Source: Caldilineaceae bacterium
GTDB taxonomy: Bacteria > Chloroflexota > Anaerolineae > Caldilineales > Caldilineaceae
Length of the DNA: 64,000 nucleotides
Assembly: GCA_022821545.1 (NCBI GenBank)
Contig: JAJEDJ010000036.1
Coordinates: forward strand, 1 to 64,000
Reading direction: 5' to 3'
This document shows positions 1 to 8,287 of the stretch, piece after piece (the first letter of the stretch is position 1; every line of letters starts with the position of its first letter). A program made the translations under genes and the position numbers. The notes below the pieces were generated by a model. That model was not told the origin of the DNA and did no database searches. It worked only from the letters and a program-made list of their open reading frames with translations.

Positions 1-597
1 CTGCATGATTACTGGCGCTCTTACCTCAAGTTTAGCGACTGTCGCCATAGCTTCTGCAACGTCCATCACCTGCGCGACCTCGCCTTTATCGTCGAACAGT
101 ACGACCAGGCATGGGCAGCAAAGATGAAGCGCTTGTTGTGCGACATCAAAGATGAAGTCGCTGCGACCTCCCAACGACACACTGCCTTGCCCGCGCACCG
201 CTTGGCCTATTACGAGGCCGCGTACGATGCGCTCATTGCCCAGGGTTTTGCCGCCAACCCTTCCCCGCCAAAGACAAAACCCAAACCGATCGGGCGACCC
301 AAACAGTCGCCGCCCAAAAACCTGCTTGACCGCTTGCACAGACATAAAGCCGGCGTCTTAGCCTTCATGTATGACTTCCGCATCCCTTTTGACAACAACC
401 TGGTCGAACGCGATGTACGCATGATTAAAGTCCAGCAGAAAGTCTCCGGCTGCTTTCGTACTGAAGACGGGGCCCACATCTTCTGCGCTTTGCGCTCCTA
501 TATCTCCACTGCTCGTAAACATGGCCTCAACGCCATTGATGCCATCTACAACGCTTTCCTCGACCAACCCTTCATCCCTGACAACAACCAGGCTTAG
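1..597 (+). CDS. IS66-family transposase, C-terminal part (5' end outside window)
   Basis: The frame is open from base 1, so the gene enters from the left; about 198 residues are visible. The start [10 protein letters not shown], the NVHHLRDL segment and the closing block [16 protein letters not shown] followed by SGCFR are the characteristic C-terminal part of IS66 transposases. The Glu of the ERD segment corresponds to the last acidic residue of the DDE catalytic triad. The protein ends soon after the [10 protein letters not shown] block, and two TAG codons follow in a row. No terminal inverted repeat is recognisable between the stop and the nif3-like start about 20 bases later, so the right end of the element is missing or degenerate. 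Catalytic N-terminal residues cannot be judged. Confidence 0.85.
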   Translation: MHDYWRSYLKFSDCRHSFCNVHHLRDLAFIVEQYDQAWAAKMKRLLCDIKDEVAATSQRHTALPAHRLAYYEAAYDALIAQGFAANPSPPKTKPKPIGRPKQSPPKNLLDRLHRHKAGVLAFMYDFRIPFDNNLVERDVRMIKVQQKVSGCFRTEDGAHIFCALRSYISTARKHGLNAIDAIYNAFLDQPFIPDNNQA

Positions 598-617
598 TAG
601 TTACGAGGATTGTACTT

Positions 618-1370
618 ATGCAAAGGGAGGCGCTTGTCCGATATCTCGACGAAAACCTTCGCATCCGCGAGATCGCCGACTACGGACCCCAAGGGTTGCA
701 AGTCGAAGGAAGGGCGGAGGTCGACAAAATTGTCGGAACTGTGGACGCGCACCAACCCTGTGTCCACGCCGCCCTCGAACGCGGCGCCGATCTCCTGTTG
801 GTGCATCACGGTATTCTTTGGGGCGATGCCAAGCCCCTGGCCGGCAGCTATGGCCGCCTCGTGCGCACCTTCGTCGAGAACGATCTCAACCTCTACGCCG
901 CCCATCTTCCCCTGGATGCTCATCCGCAATGGGGCAATAATGCCGAACTCGCGCGACGGCTCGGCCTTACAGTCATCGACTGGTGGGCCGACGTCAAAGG
1001 CACCCCTCTTGCCGTCCTGGCCGAGTACGACGAGCCGCTCGACTTTCATGCGCTGGTGGCCCGCTTCGAGAAACAGGTAGGTAGCCCCCGGCTTGTTCAG
1101 GCAGAAGGGCCGCCCATGGTGCGGACGGTGGGCATTCTCAGCGGGTTCGGCGCCGACAAGATCGAGGCCGCCGCCAGTCTCGGCTGCGACGCCTACGTCA
1201 CCGGCGAAACGAGCCACGCACAATACTACGAAGCCGCCAACACAGGCATCAATCTCCTGTACGGCGGCCATTACACTTCAGAAACCGTCGGCGTCCAAGC
1301 CCTGGGGGAACATCTGGCCCAGCGTTTCGGCGTCTGCTTCGAATTCGTTGACCTGCCAACCGGCCTCTGA
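618..1370 (+). CDS. Nif3-like dinuclear metal centre protein (YbgI/DUF34 family)
   Basis: 250 residues, the usual length for the short bacterial Nif3/YbgI form. The family's metal ligands are visible: the HH pair at residues 63-64 ([10 protein letters not shown]), the HLPLDAH segment near 96-102, and the C-terminal [10 protein letters not shown] with the last His and Glu. Family members form toroidal hexamers with two metal ions per subunit; suggested roles include GTP cyclohydrolase-like or metal-chaperone activity, but the physiological reaction is unsettled. The ATG at 618 has a GAGG box about 11 bases upstream. It follows the IS66 remnant directly, so any upstream promoter lies within transposase sequence. 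Confidence 0.9.
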   Translation: MQREALVRYLDENLRIREIADYGPQGLQVEGRAEVDKIVGTVDAHQPCVHAALERGADLLLVHHGILWGDAKPLAGSYGRLVRTFVENDLNLYAAHLPLDAHPQWGNNAELARRLGLTVIDWWADVKGTPLAVLAEYDEPLDFHALVARFEKQVGSPRLVQAEGPPMVRTVGILSGFGADKIEAAASLGCDAYVTGETSHAQYYEAANTGINLLYGGHYTSETVGVQALGEHLAQRFGVCFEFVDLPTGL

Positions 1371-1439
1371 ATCGGACCCAACGGGCGGGCGCCCGGACTA
1401 CATCTGTTTTTCCAGGACGCCCCGTTCCGGTTCTCTCCA

Positions 1440-1478
1440 AAAAGAAAAGCCCGCTGCAAGCAGCCCTGCAGCGGGCTT
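1440..1478 (-). terminator. Intrinsic terminator of the selW-like gene
   Basis: A perfect 12-bp stem (1447-1458 with 1467-1478) with an 8-base loop. Read on the minus strand the stem is followed by TTTTCTTTTT. It lies about 40 bases after the UAA of the selW-like gene. On the plus strand there is no T-run, so it serves the minus-strand gene. Confidence 0.85.
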
Positions 1479-1521
1479 CGCGCTCACCTGACGGGAGCGA
1501 CTCAATTCGCCGAAATCGTGC

Positions 1522-1788
1522 TTACGCACGCGGGGCCGGCTCCAGGCCGATAGCCTCTGAGAAGAGACCGAGTACCTCTCCCTCCTCTGCATGGCGGCCC
1601 TCAGCCTTTTTGCTGTACACAATCGTATCGTCTGCCAGCACCTCGAAAAGTCCCCCACCCGAAGGGATCATCTTGAGGCTTTCAATCGCCGGCGTGAAAT
1701 TCTCTAACAGGTCGGCCGCCGCACGGACGGCTCGGGGTGTGTAGTTTCATTGTACACAGTATTCGATACTGACCTTGTACTTCTGCAT
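1522..1788 (-). CDS. SelW/Rdx-family selenoprotein with in-frame UGA (CVQU motif)
   Basis: An 88-residue thioredoxin-like redox protein of the Rdx (SelT/SelW/SelH) family. The ATG at 1788-1786 follows AGGAGAG by 6 bases. Residues 1-13 are MQKYKVSIEYCVQ; the next codon is TGA (1749-1747), then the same frame continues NYTPRAVRAAADLLENF... to a TAA at 1524-1522. In this family the N-terminus is a beta-strand ending in a CxxC or CxxU redox motif, commonly YCTQC, and the TGA falls exactly on the second redox position (Cys11-Val-Gln-Sec14). The PSGGGLFEV segment after the gap is also family-typical. Six-base stem arms (1731-1726 and 1720-1715) enclose a CGUGC loop 21 bases after the UGA, which fits a bacterial SECIS. 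Promoter and terminator flank the gene. SelA/B/C/D are not in the window. A sense mutation or sequencing error is the alternative, but the SECIS-like hairpin argues against it. Confidence 0.88.
1715..1731 (-). promoter_or_regulatory. Candidate bacterial SECIS element
   Basis: Immediately downstream of the in-frame UGA (1749-1747), the mRNA can form GCCGUC paired with GGCGGC (one G-U pair) around a 5-base loop CGUGC. The loop starts after 21 intervening bases and has G at its second position. Stem length, loop size, distance and early loop G fit the general model of bacterial SECIS elements. The pairing was found by eye and no folding energy was computed. Confidence 0.6.
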
Positions 1789-1837
1789 AGCTCTCTCCTG
1801 TCGCTGGACGGCCTTTCGGCGCAGCAAATGAAGTATA

Positions 1838-1877
1838 CTGCTATCCGAAGTATAGCAGCATTGCCCCCCATCGGCAA
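1838..1877 (-). promoter_or_regulatory. Promoter of the selW-like gene with overlapping inverted repeat
   Basis: On the minus strand: -35 TTGCCG (1877-1872), 17-base spacer, extended -10 TGC-TATACT (TATACT at 1854-1849). An inverted repeat, CTGCTAT (1838-1844) and ATAGCAG (1852-1858), overlaps the -10 and could be an operator. The transcript would start near 1842, giving a leader of about 55 bases with the ribosome binding site. Confidence 0.6.
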
Positions 1878-2082
1878 ACCCGCGGTTTTTCCGACTTCTT
1901 GAAGCGGTCTGCGCGGCGAAAGTAAAAGCCAAATTATCTCTGAGAAGGCGTCTGCAGGTGCATCCAAGTCGTTTCCTTCATTTTCAATAGCCGGTTTCAC
2001 AGGTTGGTTGTACTCGTGAAGGCTAGCCGGTGGGGGGCTGTTCAGACAATCGTCCCCGGCGCGGACAAGAGCGCCATACACT

Positions 2083-2112
2083 TTGATGCGCCGCCAAGTC
2101 GATGCTATAGTA
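2083..2112 (+). promoter_or_regulatory. Promoter for a probably leaderless transcript
   Basis: TTGATG (2083-2088), an 18-base spacer and TATAGT (2107-2112) sit only 5 bases before the ATG at 2118. The predicted transcription start therefore coincides with the start codon, and no Shine-Dalgarno sequence is present. This is one reason for choosing 2118 over the upstream GTG/ATG candidates. The rest of 1878-2082 shows nothing else recognisable. Confidence 0.5.
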
Positions 2113-2117
2113 GTTCC

Positions 2118-3497
2118 ATGTCACCAGAGAACCTCCCAGCTTCTTCGAGTAAGGACGGGCAGGGTACTCCCGGTCCGGATCCCGAGCATGCGCCGGGGCC
2201 GACCCTGCCCCGACAGGGCCGGCCCGCACAGCCCAATCAACAACCTGTCTGGTCGCGGCGCCGCTTTCTGGCTGCCGCAGCCGCCGGACTGGGCATGCTT
2301 GTCGGGGCCTGCGGCAATGGAGAACCGTCCCTTGACGCTTCCTCCTTGTCGGCAACTTCCGCAACGCCCGGCCCCTACCATGGGTATCTGCCCTGGGTCG
2401 AAATGAGAGGGCTGCGCCCCGCGTCGCCCGATTTCCCACCCACACCGCCCAAAGTTACCGCAACCCCTGTTCCGACCAGCACACCATTCCCGACCGAAAC
2501 ACCGGTCCCGCCGACGCCCACCTATACGCCGACGCCGACCGTGACCCCGTTTCCACCCGGCCCGCCCAGCAAGCTGGGTCTCTTTATCACCCGCAACCAT
2601 CCCAGCGTCTTCAACCTTCTGCGCAGCGGCGGCGTCGCCGTCGTTAAGACACTGGAGCTGGACTTTCGCTTCGCTCGCCAGATCAAAGAGACTGCCCCGA
2701 CTACCCGGCTGATCGGGCGTATAGATCTGCCCCAACTGCAGTTGCAAAACCTCAACGCGAAAGCCGCCGCCCAGGACTTCGTCAATCGTCTCTGGCCCAT
2801 CGCCGACCATCCCGAGCGCCGCCTTCACTACGACGGCTGGGAAGCCTACAACGAACCGGTGGCCGGGAACCTGGACGAATTCAAACGCCTGACCGAGTTT
2901 GAAGTCGAACGGACGCGACTCCTCGCCCAGCACGGTCTGCGCAGCGTAATCGGCAACTTCGGCACGGGCCAGCCGGCGCCCGAAATGTGGGAGCATTTCC
3001 TGCCCGCTGTTGCCGAAGCCCAGGCCCACGATGGTTGGCTGGGTCTGCACGAGTATTCCGCTCCGACCATTTACTATGCCAGCACCCGTGACGGCCAGGG
3101 CCGTTACCCGGGCGTGGCCCCGCATGACACCGGCTGGCTGACACTGCGCTACCGCCAGTTATACAATCAGGTCCTGAAGCCCGCCGGCCGCGCAATTCCG
3201 CTGGTGATGACGGAGCTGGGGGTAGACGGCCTTGTGGCCAACCGGCCAGGCCCGCAGAACGCCAAAGGCTGGCAGCACTTTCAGGAGTATTGGGCACAAC
3301 ACGGCTTCGGTTCCTGGGGTCCGGGCGCATACGTGGAGCAGCTTGTCTGGTATGATCTGGCAATGCAACAGGATTCCTATGTGATGGGCGGCTGCATTTT
3401 CGCTCTGGCGGCCAGTCCCGGTTGGGAGTCGTATGAGATCGGCGGGCACGTGGAAGGCGTGCTGCACCAGTACCTGAGCGTCCATCCGCAGCGGTAA
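2118..3497 (+). CDS. Tat-exported lipoprotein with glycoside-hydrolase-like (clan A) domain
   Basis: 459 residues from the ATG at 2118; the frame is open further upstream to 2004 but that part looks non-coding. Residues 46-65 form a twin-arginine signal ([10 protein letters not shown]) ending in a lipobox LVGAC with Cys65, so it should be a membrane-anchored extracytoplasmic lipoprotein. Residues about 105-155 are a Thr/Pro-rich linker ([12 protein letters not shown]) typical of Chloroflexota surface proteins. The C-terminal domain has YNEP (Glu246) and MTELG (Glu366), the spacing and context of the acid/base and nucleophile of (beta/alpha)8 clan A glycosidases. The substrate cannot be read from the sequence. 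It stands alone, behind its own promoter. Confidence 0.7.
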   Translation: MSPENLPASSSKDGQGTPGPDPEHAPGPTLPRQGRPAQPNQQPVWSRRRFLAAAAAGLGMLVGACGNGEPSLDASSLSATSATPGPYHGYLPWVEMRGLRPASPDFPPTPPKVTATPVPTSTPFPTETPVPPTPTYTPTPTVTPFPPGPPSKLGLFITRNHPSVFNLLRSGGVAVVKTLELDFRFARQIKETAPTTRLIGRIDLPQLQLQNLNAKAAAQDFVNRLWPIADHPERRLHYDGWEAYNEPVAGNLDEFKRLTEFEVERTRLLAQHGLRSVIGNFGTGQPAPEMWEHFLPAVAEAQAHDGWLGLHEYSAPTIYYASTRDGQGRYPGVAPHDTGWLTLRYRQLYNQVLKPAGRAIPLVMTELGVDGLVANRPGPQNAKGWQHFQEYWAQHGFGSWGPGAYVEQLVWYDLAMQQDSYVMGGCIFALAASPGWESYEIGGHVEGVLHQYLSVHPQR

Positions 3498-3583
3498 GCG
3501 CTCCAGCTCCCATTCCGTCCGGCGAGTTGACACCAGGAAGCTGACGACAAAGGGTTCCAGTTCAACGACAGTTTTTCGTTTCG

Positions 3584-3967
3584 ATGGATTCTCTGAGCGA
3601 CATTCACCGCGGTCTGGCCCAAACCGGCATTCTGTTCTTCATTGCGTTGGGCGTGTGGGCCATCTGGCTCCGCATTCGCTCCCGCCCGCTGGACGGCAGT
3701 TGGTACGGCGCCGCCGCCGTCGGCGAGATTCTGATGATTGTAGAGTTTCTCCTGGGATGGGTTCTCTACGGTCAGGGGCTGGGTGGGAATCTGGCCCGCG
3801 CCTTTGTACACATTCTCTACGCGACCGTCGCCGTCATTACTCTGCCGGCAGCCTATCTCTACCTGAGCCGACTGCAGGATGAAAACGTGAAGACAATTCT
3901 CTTTGCAATCGTCTGTTTCTTTCTGATGGAGGTCATCATTCGCGCCCGTGTCGTGGCGCTGGTATAA
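3584..3967 (+). CDS. Small four-helix membrane protein of unknown function
   Basis: 127 residues with about four hydrophobic segments (roughly 14-28, 42-62, 70-93, 103-120) and short charged loops. There is no signal peptide cleavage site and no recognisable catalytic motif. The layout, with an N-terminal His residue and helices of about 20 residues, recalls small heme- or quinone-membrane subunits, but nothing establishes this. It begins 86 bases after the lipoprotein gene. Its TAA overlaps a TATAAT box that probably drives the next gene. Confidence 0.6.
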   Translation: MDSLSDIHRGLAQTGILFFIALGVWAIWLRIRSRPLDGSWYGAAAVGEILMIVEFLLGWVLYGQGLGGNLARAFVHILYATVAVITLPAAYLYLSRLQDENVKTILFAIVCFFLMEVIIRARVVALV

Positions 3968-3968
3968 T
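3960..3968 (+). promoter_or_regulatory. Extended -10 promoter before the HNH nuclease gene
   Basis: TGG-TATAAT, a perfect -10 hexamer (3963-3968) with an extended TG. It overlaps the stop codon of the preceding membrane-protein gene. No good -35 is visible, as expected for an extended -10 promoter. The leader to the ATG at 4096 would be about 120 bases. Confidence 0.5.
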
Positions 3969-4095
3969 CTGCTTCCAGAGCGAGTCCCGTCCGACAACAC
4001 GGCCCTCACTACGTTCAGCAGCCTGTCAAAACCGACATTTCGCCCGCATCTGCGCCACACTGAATCTTCAGTAACGCCATCGAGACACCATCACC

Positions 4096-4605
4096 ATGTC
4101 CCGTTCCGTGCTGGTACTGAATGCAACATTCGAACCGTTGAGCCTCGTCTCTGTACGGCGGGCAGTCGTACTGCTGCTACGCGACAAAGCGGAGTTGGTT
4201 GAGGCCACCGAACGCATGCTGCACAGCGCCAGCCAGGCCCTGCCCGAGCCACTGGTGATTCGACTCAACCGCTACGTTCGCCTGCCCCACCGCTCTGTCC
4301 CCCCCACCCGCAGCGCCGTGATTCTGAGAGACGCTTACACCTGTCAGTATTGCGGCGACACACCGGGGAAGCACTCGCTGACCGTGGACCACGTGATCCC
4401 CCGCTGTCGCGGGGGCGATCACAGCTGGACCAATCTGGCGACCGCCTGCAAACGCTGCAACTGCAAGAAGGGCGGCATGAGCCCCCGCGAAGCCGGCATG
4501 AAACTGAAACGGCGGCCGTTTGAGCCAACCTATGTCGCCCTCGTCCTCCTGAGCAATCCGACCGCCGCCTCCCGCTGGGAGACACTGATGGGCGCCGCAT
4601 TCTAG
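4096..4605 (+). CDS. HNH endonuclease family protein
   Basis: 169 residues. The first 70 residues form the N-terminal module common to this stand-alone HNH family ([15 protein letters not shown]... RRAVVLLL). The nuclease core follows: CQYC (Cys83, Cys86), [10 protein letters not shown] with Asp98-His99, WTNL with Asn113, and CKRCN (Cys118, Cys121), which together give the zinc-binding ribbon and the beta-beta-alpha metal finger. This single-domain type is widespread in Actinobacteria, Cyanobacteria and Chloroflexota and is not tied to a methylase or mobile element here. The cellular target is unknown. No Shine-Dalgarno sequence is obvious at the ATG. Confidence 0.88.
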   Translation: MSRSVLVLNATFEPLSLVSVRRAVVLLLRDKAELVEATERMLHSASQALPEPLVIRLNRYVRLPHRSVPPTRSAVILRDAYTCQYCGDTPGKHSLTVDHVIPRCRGGDHSWTNLATACKRCNCKKGGMSPREAGMKLKRRPFEPTYVALVLLSNPTAASRWETLMGAAF

Positions 4606-4659
4606 CCGCGTTCGATTGCCGCGCCGGCGCGTATCGGAAACCAGCAACCAGAGACCTAC

Positions 4660-5313
4660 ATGAACAGGCCCAGCCAGGAACTACTAGACGCCGTAACCCG
4701 GCGTATTCACGATCTGAACGAGCACTCGCTCTCGCAGCTTTCCCAATATCTGGGCTACCTCAAGTGGCAGGAGGAGCTCTGGCAAAGTCTATTGGAAGAG
4801 GAAGGCACAGACGAAGACGGGTTCGCCCTCGTGTGGAAATGCGACCTACTGGAGCTGTTCCCCAGTTCCCGCCAGAGCGCCACCCGTACACCGGACCTGA
4901 TGGAGGTGCGAATCGACACGGCCAGTTGCGGCATGATGCAGCAGCCGGCCCTGTGGCAGCATCCGCCAGTCGATGGCAGCGCCGTCGTCGAATACGACCT
5001 GAGAGTTCCCCCTGAGGTCGACCGGCTGCGCATGCAGTTCGCAATCGGCATTCGCGACGGCGCCCAAATGGAAGATGACAACTTCTGCGCCTTCCGTGTC
5101 CTCGTTAACGGCGTGCGTATCTGGAGCAGCACAAAGCAGAGCTGCGAGTGGGAACGCTTCGTCACCGACCTGCCAAACCAGGCCGGGCAACATTCGGTCT
5201 TGCAGCTCATGACCGACGGCCTCGGCAACAGCCGCTGGAACTGGGCCGTCTGGGCCGAGCCGCAACTGCTCGGGTACGCCGCCAATCGACAAGGCACCAA
5301 TAGCGAGGACTGA
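4660..5313 (+). CDS. Conserved-looking soluble protein, unknown function
   Basis: 217 residues, no signal peptide and no membrane segment. The N-terminal 50 residues are predicted helical (TRRIHDLNEHSLSQLSQYL). The rest is rich in alternating hydrophobic residues and aromatics (VEYDLRVPPEVDRLRMQFAIG, split by loops) with a closing NSRWNWAVWAEPQL segment, the look of a jelly-roll or carbohydrate-binding-like beta-sandwich. That assignment is an impression only. An AGAG box lies about 7 bases before the ATG. It lies between the HNH and YhhN-like genes on the same strand, with short gaps. Confidence 0.6.
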   Translation: MNRPSQELLDAVTRRIHDLNEHSLSQLSQYLGYLKWQEELWQSLLEEEGTDEDGFALVWKCDLLELFPSSRQSATRTPDLMEVRIDTASCGMMQQPALWQHPPVDGSAVVEYDLRVPPEVDRLRMQFAIGIRDGAQMEDDNFCAFRVLVNGVRIWSSTKQSCEWERFVTDLPNQAGQHSVLQLMTDGLGNSRWNWAVWAEPQLLGYAANRQGTNSED

Positions 5314-5367
5314 GTGGCACAGGGCAAGCCCGGGCTTTCTCTCCTTCTTCCCCCCTCTTCCCGGTGA

Positions 5368-6174
5368 ATGACGGAACCCCCGATGCCGGTCCTCGACCTT
5401 GTTGCCTGGTTTCTGCTCGTCCTCTGGGCCATGTTTCTGGCCGCCGGTCTTCTCCTTCGCAGAGCTCGCCCGCACAAACGGCGCCTCCCCGCATGGATGC
5501 TAGCAGCCTCCGCGTTAACTCTGCTCCTTCTGGCCTGGTATGGCTTCATTCTCGCCCGCCCCGGCACTGAAACCGCCCGCTACGCCTTCGGTATCGCCGC
5601 CGCAACTGCTCTCAGCCTTGCAGGCGGCAAGCTGGCCGCCTGCACGCTCGCGCCTGGGCGGACCTGGTTCGGCATCTCCGCCACTGCTGCCGGCTACCTT
5701 CTGTTCGTCGCCGCGATTGTCCAATATGGCCCGGCCTTCGAAGGCGTTCGCTTACTTGCGCTGAGTCTCAGTCTGCTCGTCGGCGCACTGGCCGGCATCG
5801 CATTTCTGCTGCGGCCGCGCCTTCGCCATCCTGTCCAGACGGCCGCGGCTGCAGCCTACACGCTTCTCCTGCTCTTCGCCGCCGCCGGCCTTGCCTTCGG
5901 TCTGGCGCTTACCGCCCCGCGATTCGGCGTCCTGCCAGCGGGACTGCTTGTCCTCATCTTCAGCGATCTTATTCTGCTCTCCGAACTGGCTGCCAGCCCA
6001 TCCTTCTTCCCGCACGTCAGGCCATCCGGCGCAGGAACCGGGAGCCGGGTCCCGCCATCGCTTTCGAGCGCAGCCCGGCTGCTGCGCTCGCCCGGACAGG
6101 CGCTGATCGTCGCCTCAATCTGGTCCGCACTCCAGAATCCAGTCAGCTCGCAGCTATCCGTCTTCCCCTCCTGA
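5368..6174 (+). CDS. Multi-pass membrane protein, YhhN/TMEM86-like
   Basis: 268 residues with about eight hydrophobic helices. The C-terminal half has a pattern reminiscent of the YhhN (lysoplasmalogenase TMEM86) family: a GLLVLIFSDLILL helix with the acidic residue in a membrane segment, followed by a final helix containing GQALIVASIW, which in the family is the closing 'GQxLI' helix. The family hydrolyses the vinyl-ether bond of lysoplasmalogens or has unknown membrane roles. Similarity is by eye and partial, and the protein is longer than typical members (about 210-230). A second in-frame ATG at residue 6 has a GGAA box at the right distance and may be the true start. Confidence 0.5.
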   Translation: MTEPPMPVLDLVAWFLLVLWAMFLAAGLLLRRARPHKRRLPAWMLAASALTLLLLAWYGFILARPGTETARYAFGIAAATALSLAGGKLAACTLAPGRTWFGISATAAGYLLFVAAIVQYGPAFEGVRLLALSLSLLVGALAGIAFLLRPRLRHPVQTAAAAAYTLLLLFAAAGLAFGLALTAPRFGVLPAGLLVLIFSDLILLSELAASPSFFPHVRPSGAGTGSRVPPSLSSAARLLRSPGQALIVASIWSALQNPVSSQLSVFPS

Positions 6175-6217
6175 CCCGTATTTCCCCCTCGAACCAGACC
6201 TCCCATTCGGCCGCCTG

Positions 6218-6247
6218 TTTACCTTTTGCCCCACTCTTCGCTATAAT
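6218..6247 (+). promoter_or_regulatory. Promoter before the acyl-CoA synthetase gene
   Basis: TTTACC (6218-6223), 18-base spacer, perfect TATAAT (6242-6247). The leader to the ATG at 6314 is about 60 bases. Confidence 0.55.
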
Positions 6248-6313
6248 GTTGGCGCTAATGTTGGCGCTGCACAGGTAGTCCCGGGTCAAGCAATCCCCAG
6301 TTCGAGACAGATC

Positions 6314-8287
6314 ATGTCCACCAACCACTTTCCCTTCGGCCAGGACATTGCGTGGCAGCCGAATCCCGACTGGATCGCGCAAAGCAATCTGAAAGAGTTT
6401 ATGGACCGGCACGGCATCGCTTCCTATGATGAGCTGCTGGCGCGCTCGGTCGAAGACATCAGCTGGTTCTGGGACGCTGTGATGGAGGACCTCGATATCC
6501 GCTTCGCTCATCCCTACTCGCAGATCGTCGACCTGTCCGACGGCGCGCCCTTCGCCCGCTGGTGCGTCGGCGGGAAGATGAACATTGTTCACAACTGTCT
6601 CGACAAGCATCAGAGTACCGCGACCGCCTCCCGGCCCGCTCTCATCTGGGAAGGCGAGGAAGGGCAAGACGCCACCCTTACTTACGCCCAGCTTCACCAG
6701 GAAGTCTGCCGCTGTGCCAATGCCCTGCGCAGCCTAGGTATCGGCAGCGGCGACGCCGTCGGCCTCTACATGCCGATGATCCCCGAACTGGCCGTTGCCT
6801 TTTTGGCGGTTGTCAAAATAGGCGGCATCGTCCTGCCCCTGTTCAGCGGTTACGGCCCTTCCGCCATAAGAAACCGTCTCAACGACGGCGGCGCCAAAGC
6901 TGTTTTCTCCGCCGACGGCTTTCTGCGCCGCGGGCGGGACGTGCCAATGAAAGCGACGCTGGACGGGGCGCTGGCCGGTGTTCCCAGCGTTCGGCATGTG
7001 ATCGTCTGCAAGCGGCTTCCGGTTTCGTCGCCTGCCGCCCAAATCCCCTGGCACGCAGACCGGGACCACTGGTGGCATGAGCTGATTCCCCCACAGGCAA
7101 GCGAGGCCGAGACCAGCCTGACCGGCGCCGAAGATCCGCTGATGATCATCTACACCAGCGGCACCACCGGACCGCCAAAAGGCGCTGTCCATACCCACTG
7201 CGGATTTCCAGTCAAAGGCGCCCAGGATATGCGTCACGCCATGGACGTCAAGCCCGGTGATCGCGTCTACTGGATGACCGATATGGGCTGGATGATGGGG
7301 CCGTGGCTTGTTCTGGCCACCCTGCTAAACCGCGCAACCATGTTCTTCTTTGACGGCGCCCCCGACTACCCATCGGTCGACCGCGTATGGGAGCTTTGCG
7401 CAAAGCACAGGATCACCCTTCTGGGACTCTCGCCGATGCTCGTGCGGACGCTGATGCCTCACGGAACCGGCCACGTGACCCGTCATGATCTCTCACGCCT
7501 GCGGGCAGTCGGCGCCACCGGAAGCCCCTGGGGACCCTCAAGTTGGCGCTGGATTTTCGAAAACGTGCTCGAAAGCCGCAAGCCGATCTTCAACTATACG
7601 GGCGGCACGGAGATCAGCGGCGGCATCCTGGCCGGCAGCCTGTTCAAACCGCTCAAACCTGCCGCTTTCGGAGGACCGATTCCCGGAATGGATGCCGACG
7701 TCGTCGACGAGTCCGGCAACCCTGTCCGCGGCGAAGTGGGCGACCTGATTGTCCGTCAGCCCTGGATCGGAATGACGCGCGGCTTCTGGGGCGCCAACGA
7801 GCGTTATCTGGATACCTACTGGAGCCGTTTCGACGGCATGTGGGTGCATGGAGATTTCTGCGCCATTGACGAGGACGACATGTGGTACATCCTGGGGCGC
7901 AGCGACGACACCATAAGCATCGCCGGCAAGCGTCTGGGGCCCGCGGAGGTCGAAACGCTGGTCAATGCCCATCCCGACGTCACCGAATCCGCGGCTGTCG
8001 CCGTGCCCCATCCCCTGAAGGACAACGACGTAGTCGTGTTCGCCGTCCTCAAACCGGGCGTCGACGCCAGCGAATCCTTACGCGCCTCCCTGCAAGAGCG
8101 CATCACCACCGAGTTGGGCCGCCCCCTCAGGCCCAAAGAGGTCAGATTTTGCGCCGCGCTCCCCAAGACGCGCAATGCCAAGGTGATGCACCGTCTCATC
8201 CGGGCCGCTTACCTGGGCGATGATCCAGGCGACATTACCGCCCTGGAAGATCCCGCCGCCTTGCAGGCGATCCGGCAGTCGGCATGA
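6314..8287 (+). CDS. Acetyl-CoA-synthetase-like acyl-CoA synthetase (AMP-forming)
   Basis: 657 residues, full length for the Acs/propionyl-CoA synthetase group. An ACAS-type N-terminal cap (residues 1-90, ending WCVGGKMNIVHNC) is followed by the adenylation domain with the P-loop YTSGTTGPPKG near 280-290. The mobile C-terminal domain carries SDDTISIAGKRLGPAEVE and the catalytic Lys623 in RNAKVMHRL. It should convert a carboxylate plus ATP and CoA to acyl-CoA plus AMP and PPi. In acetate-specific Acs the substrate pocket is closed by the Trp of the DTWWQTE segment; here the equivalent is NYTGGTEISGG, so a larger substrate is likely. Its stop overlaps the start of the Uup gene (ATGA). Confidence 0.88.
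   Translation: MSTNHFPFGQDIAWQPNPDWIAQSNLKEFMDRHGIASYDELLARSVEDISWFWDAVMEDLDIRFAHPYSQIVDLSDGAPFARWCVGGKMNIVHNCLDKHQSTATASRPALIWEGEEGQDATLTYAQLHQEVCRCANALRSLGIGSGDAVGLYMPMIPELAVAFLAVVKIGGIVLPLFSGYGPSAIRNRLNDGGAKAVFSADGFLRRGRDVPMKATLDGALAGVPSVRHVIVCKRLPVSSPAAQIPWHADRDHWWHELIPPQASEAETSLTGAEDPLMIIYTSGTTGPPKGAVHTHCGFPVKGAQDMRHAMDVKPGDRVYWMTDMGWMMGPWLVLATLLNRATMFFFDGAPDYPSVDRVWELCAKHRITLLGLSPMLVRTLMPHGTGHVTRHDLSRLRAVGATGSPWGPSSWRWIFENVLESRKPIFNYTGGTEISGGILAGSLFKPLKPAAFGGPIPGMDADVVDESGNPVRGEVGDLIVRQPWIGMTRGFWGANERYLDTYWSRFDGMWVHGDFCAIDEDDMWYILGRSDDTISIAGKRLGPAEVETLVNAHPDVTESAAVAVPHPLKDNDVVVFAVLKPGVDASESLRASLQERITTELGRPLRPKEVRFCAALPKTRNAKVMHRLIRAAYLGDDPGDITALEDPAALQAIRQSA

Noticed and set aside
594-1271. 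225-codon minus-strand frame antisense to the nif3-like gene
   Set aside because: Shadow of the real gene; no ribosome binding site or family match.
1747-1932. Minus-strand frame starting 48 codons upstream of the selW ATG and ending at UGA
   Set aside because: The upstream part contains the selW promoter; only the part from 1788 is coding, and it continues past the UGA.
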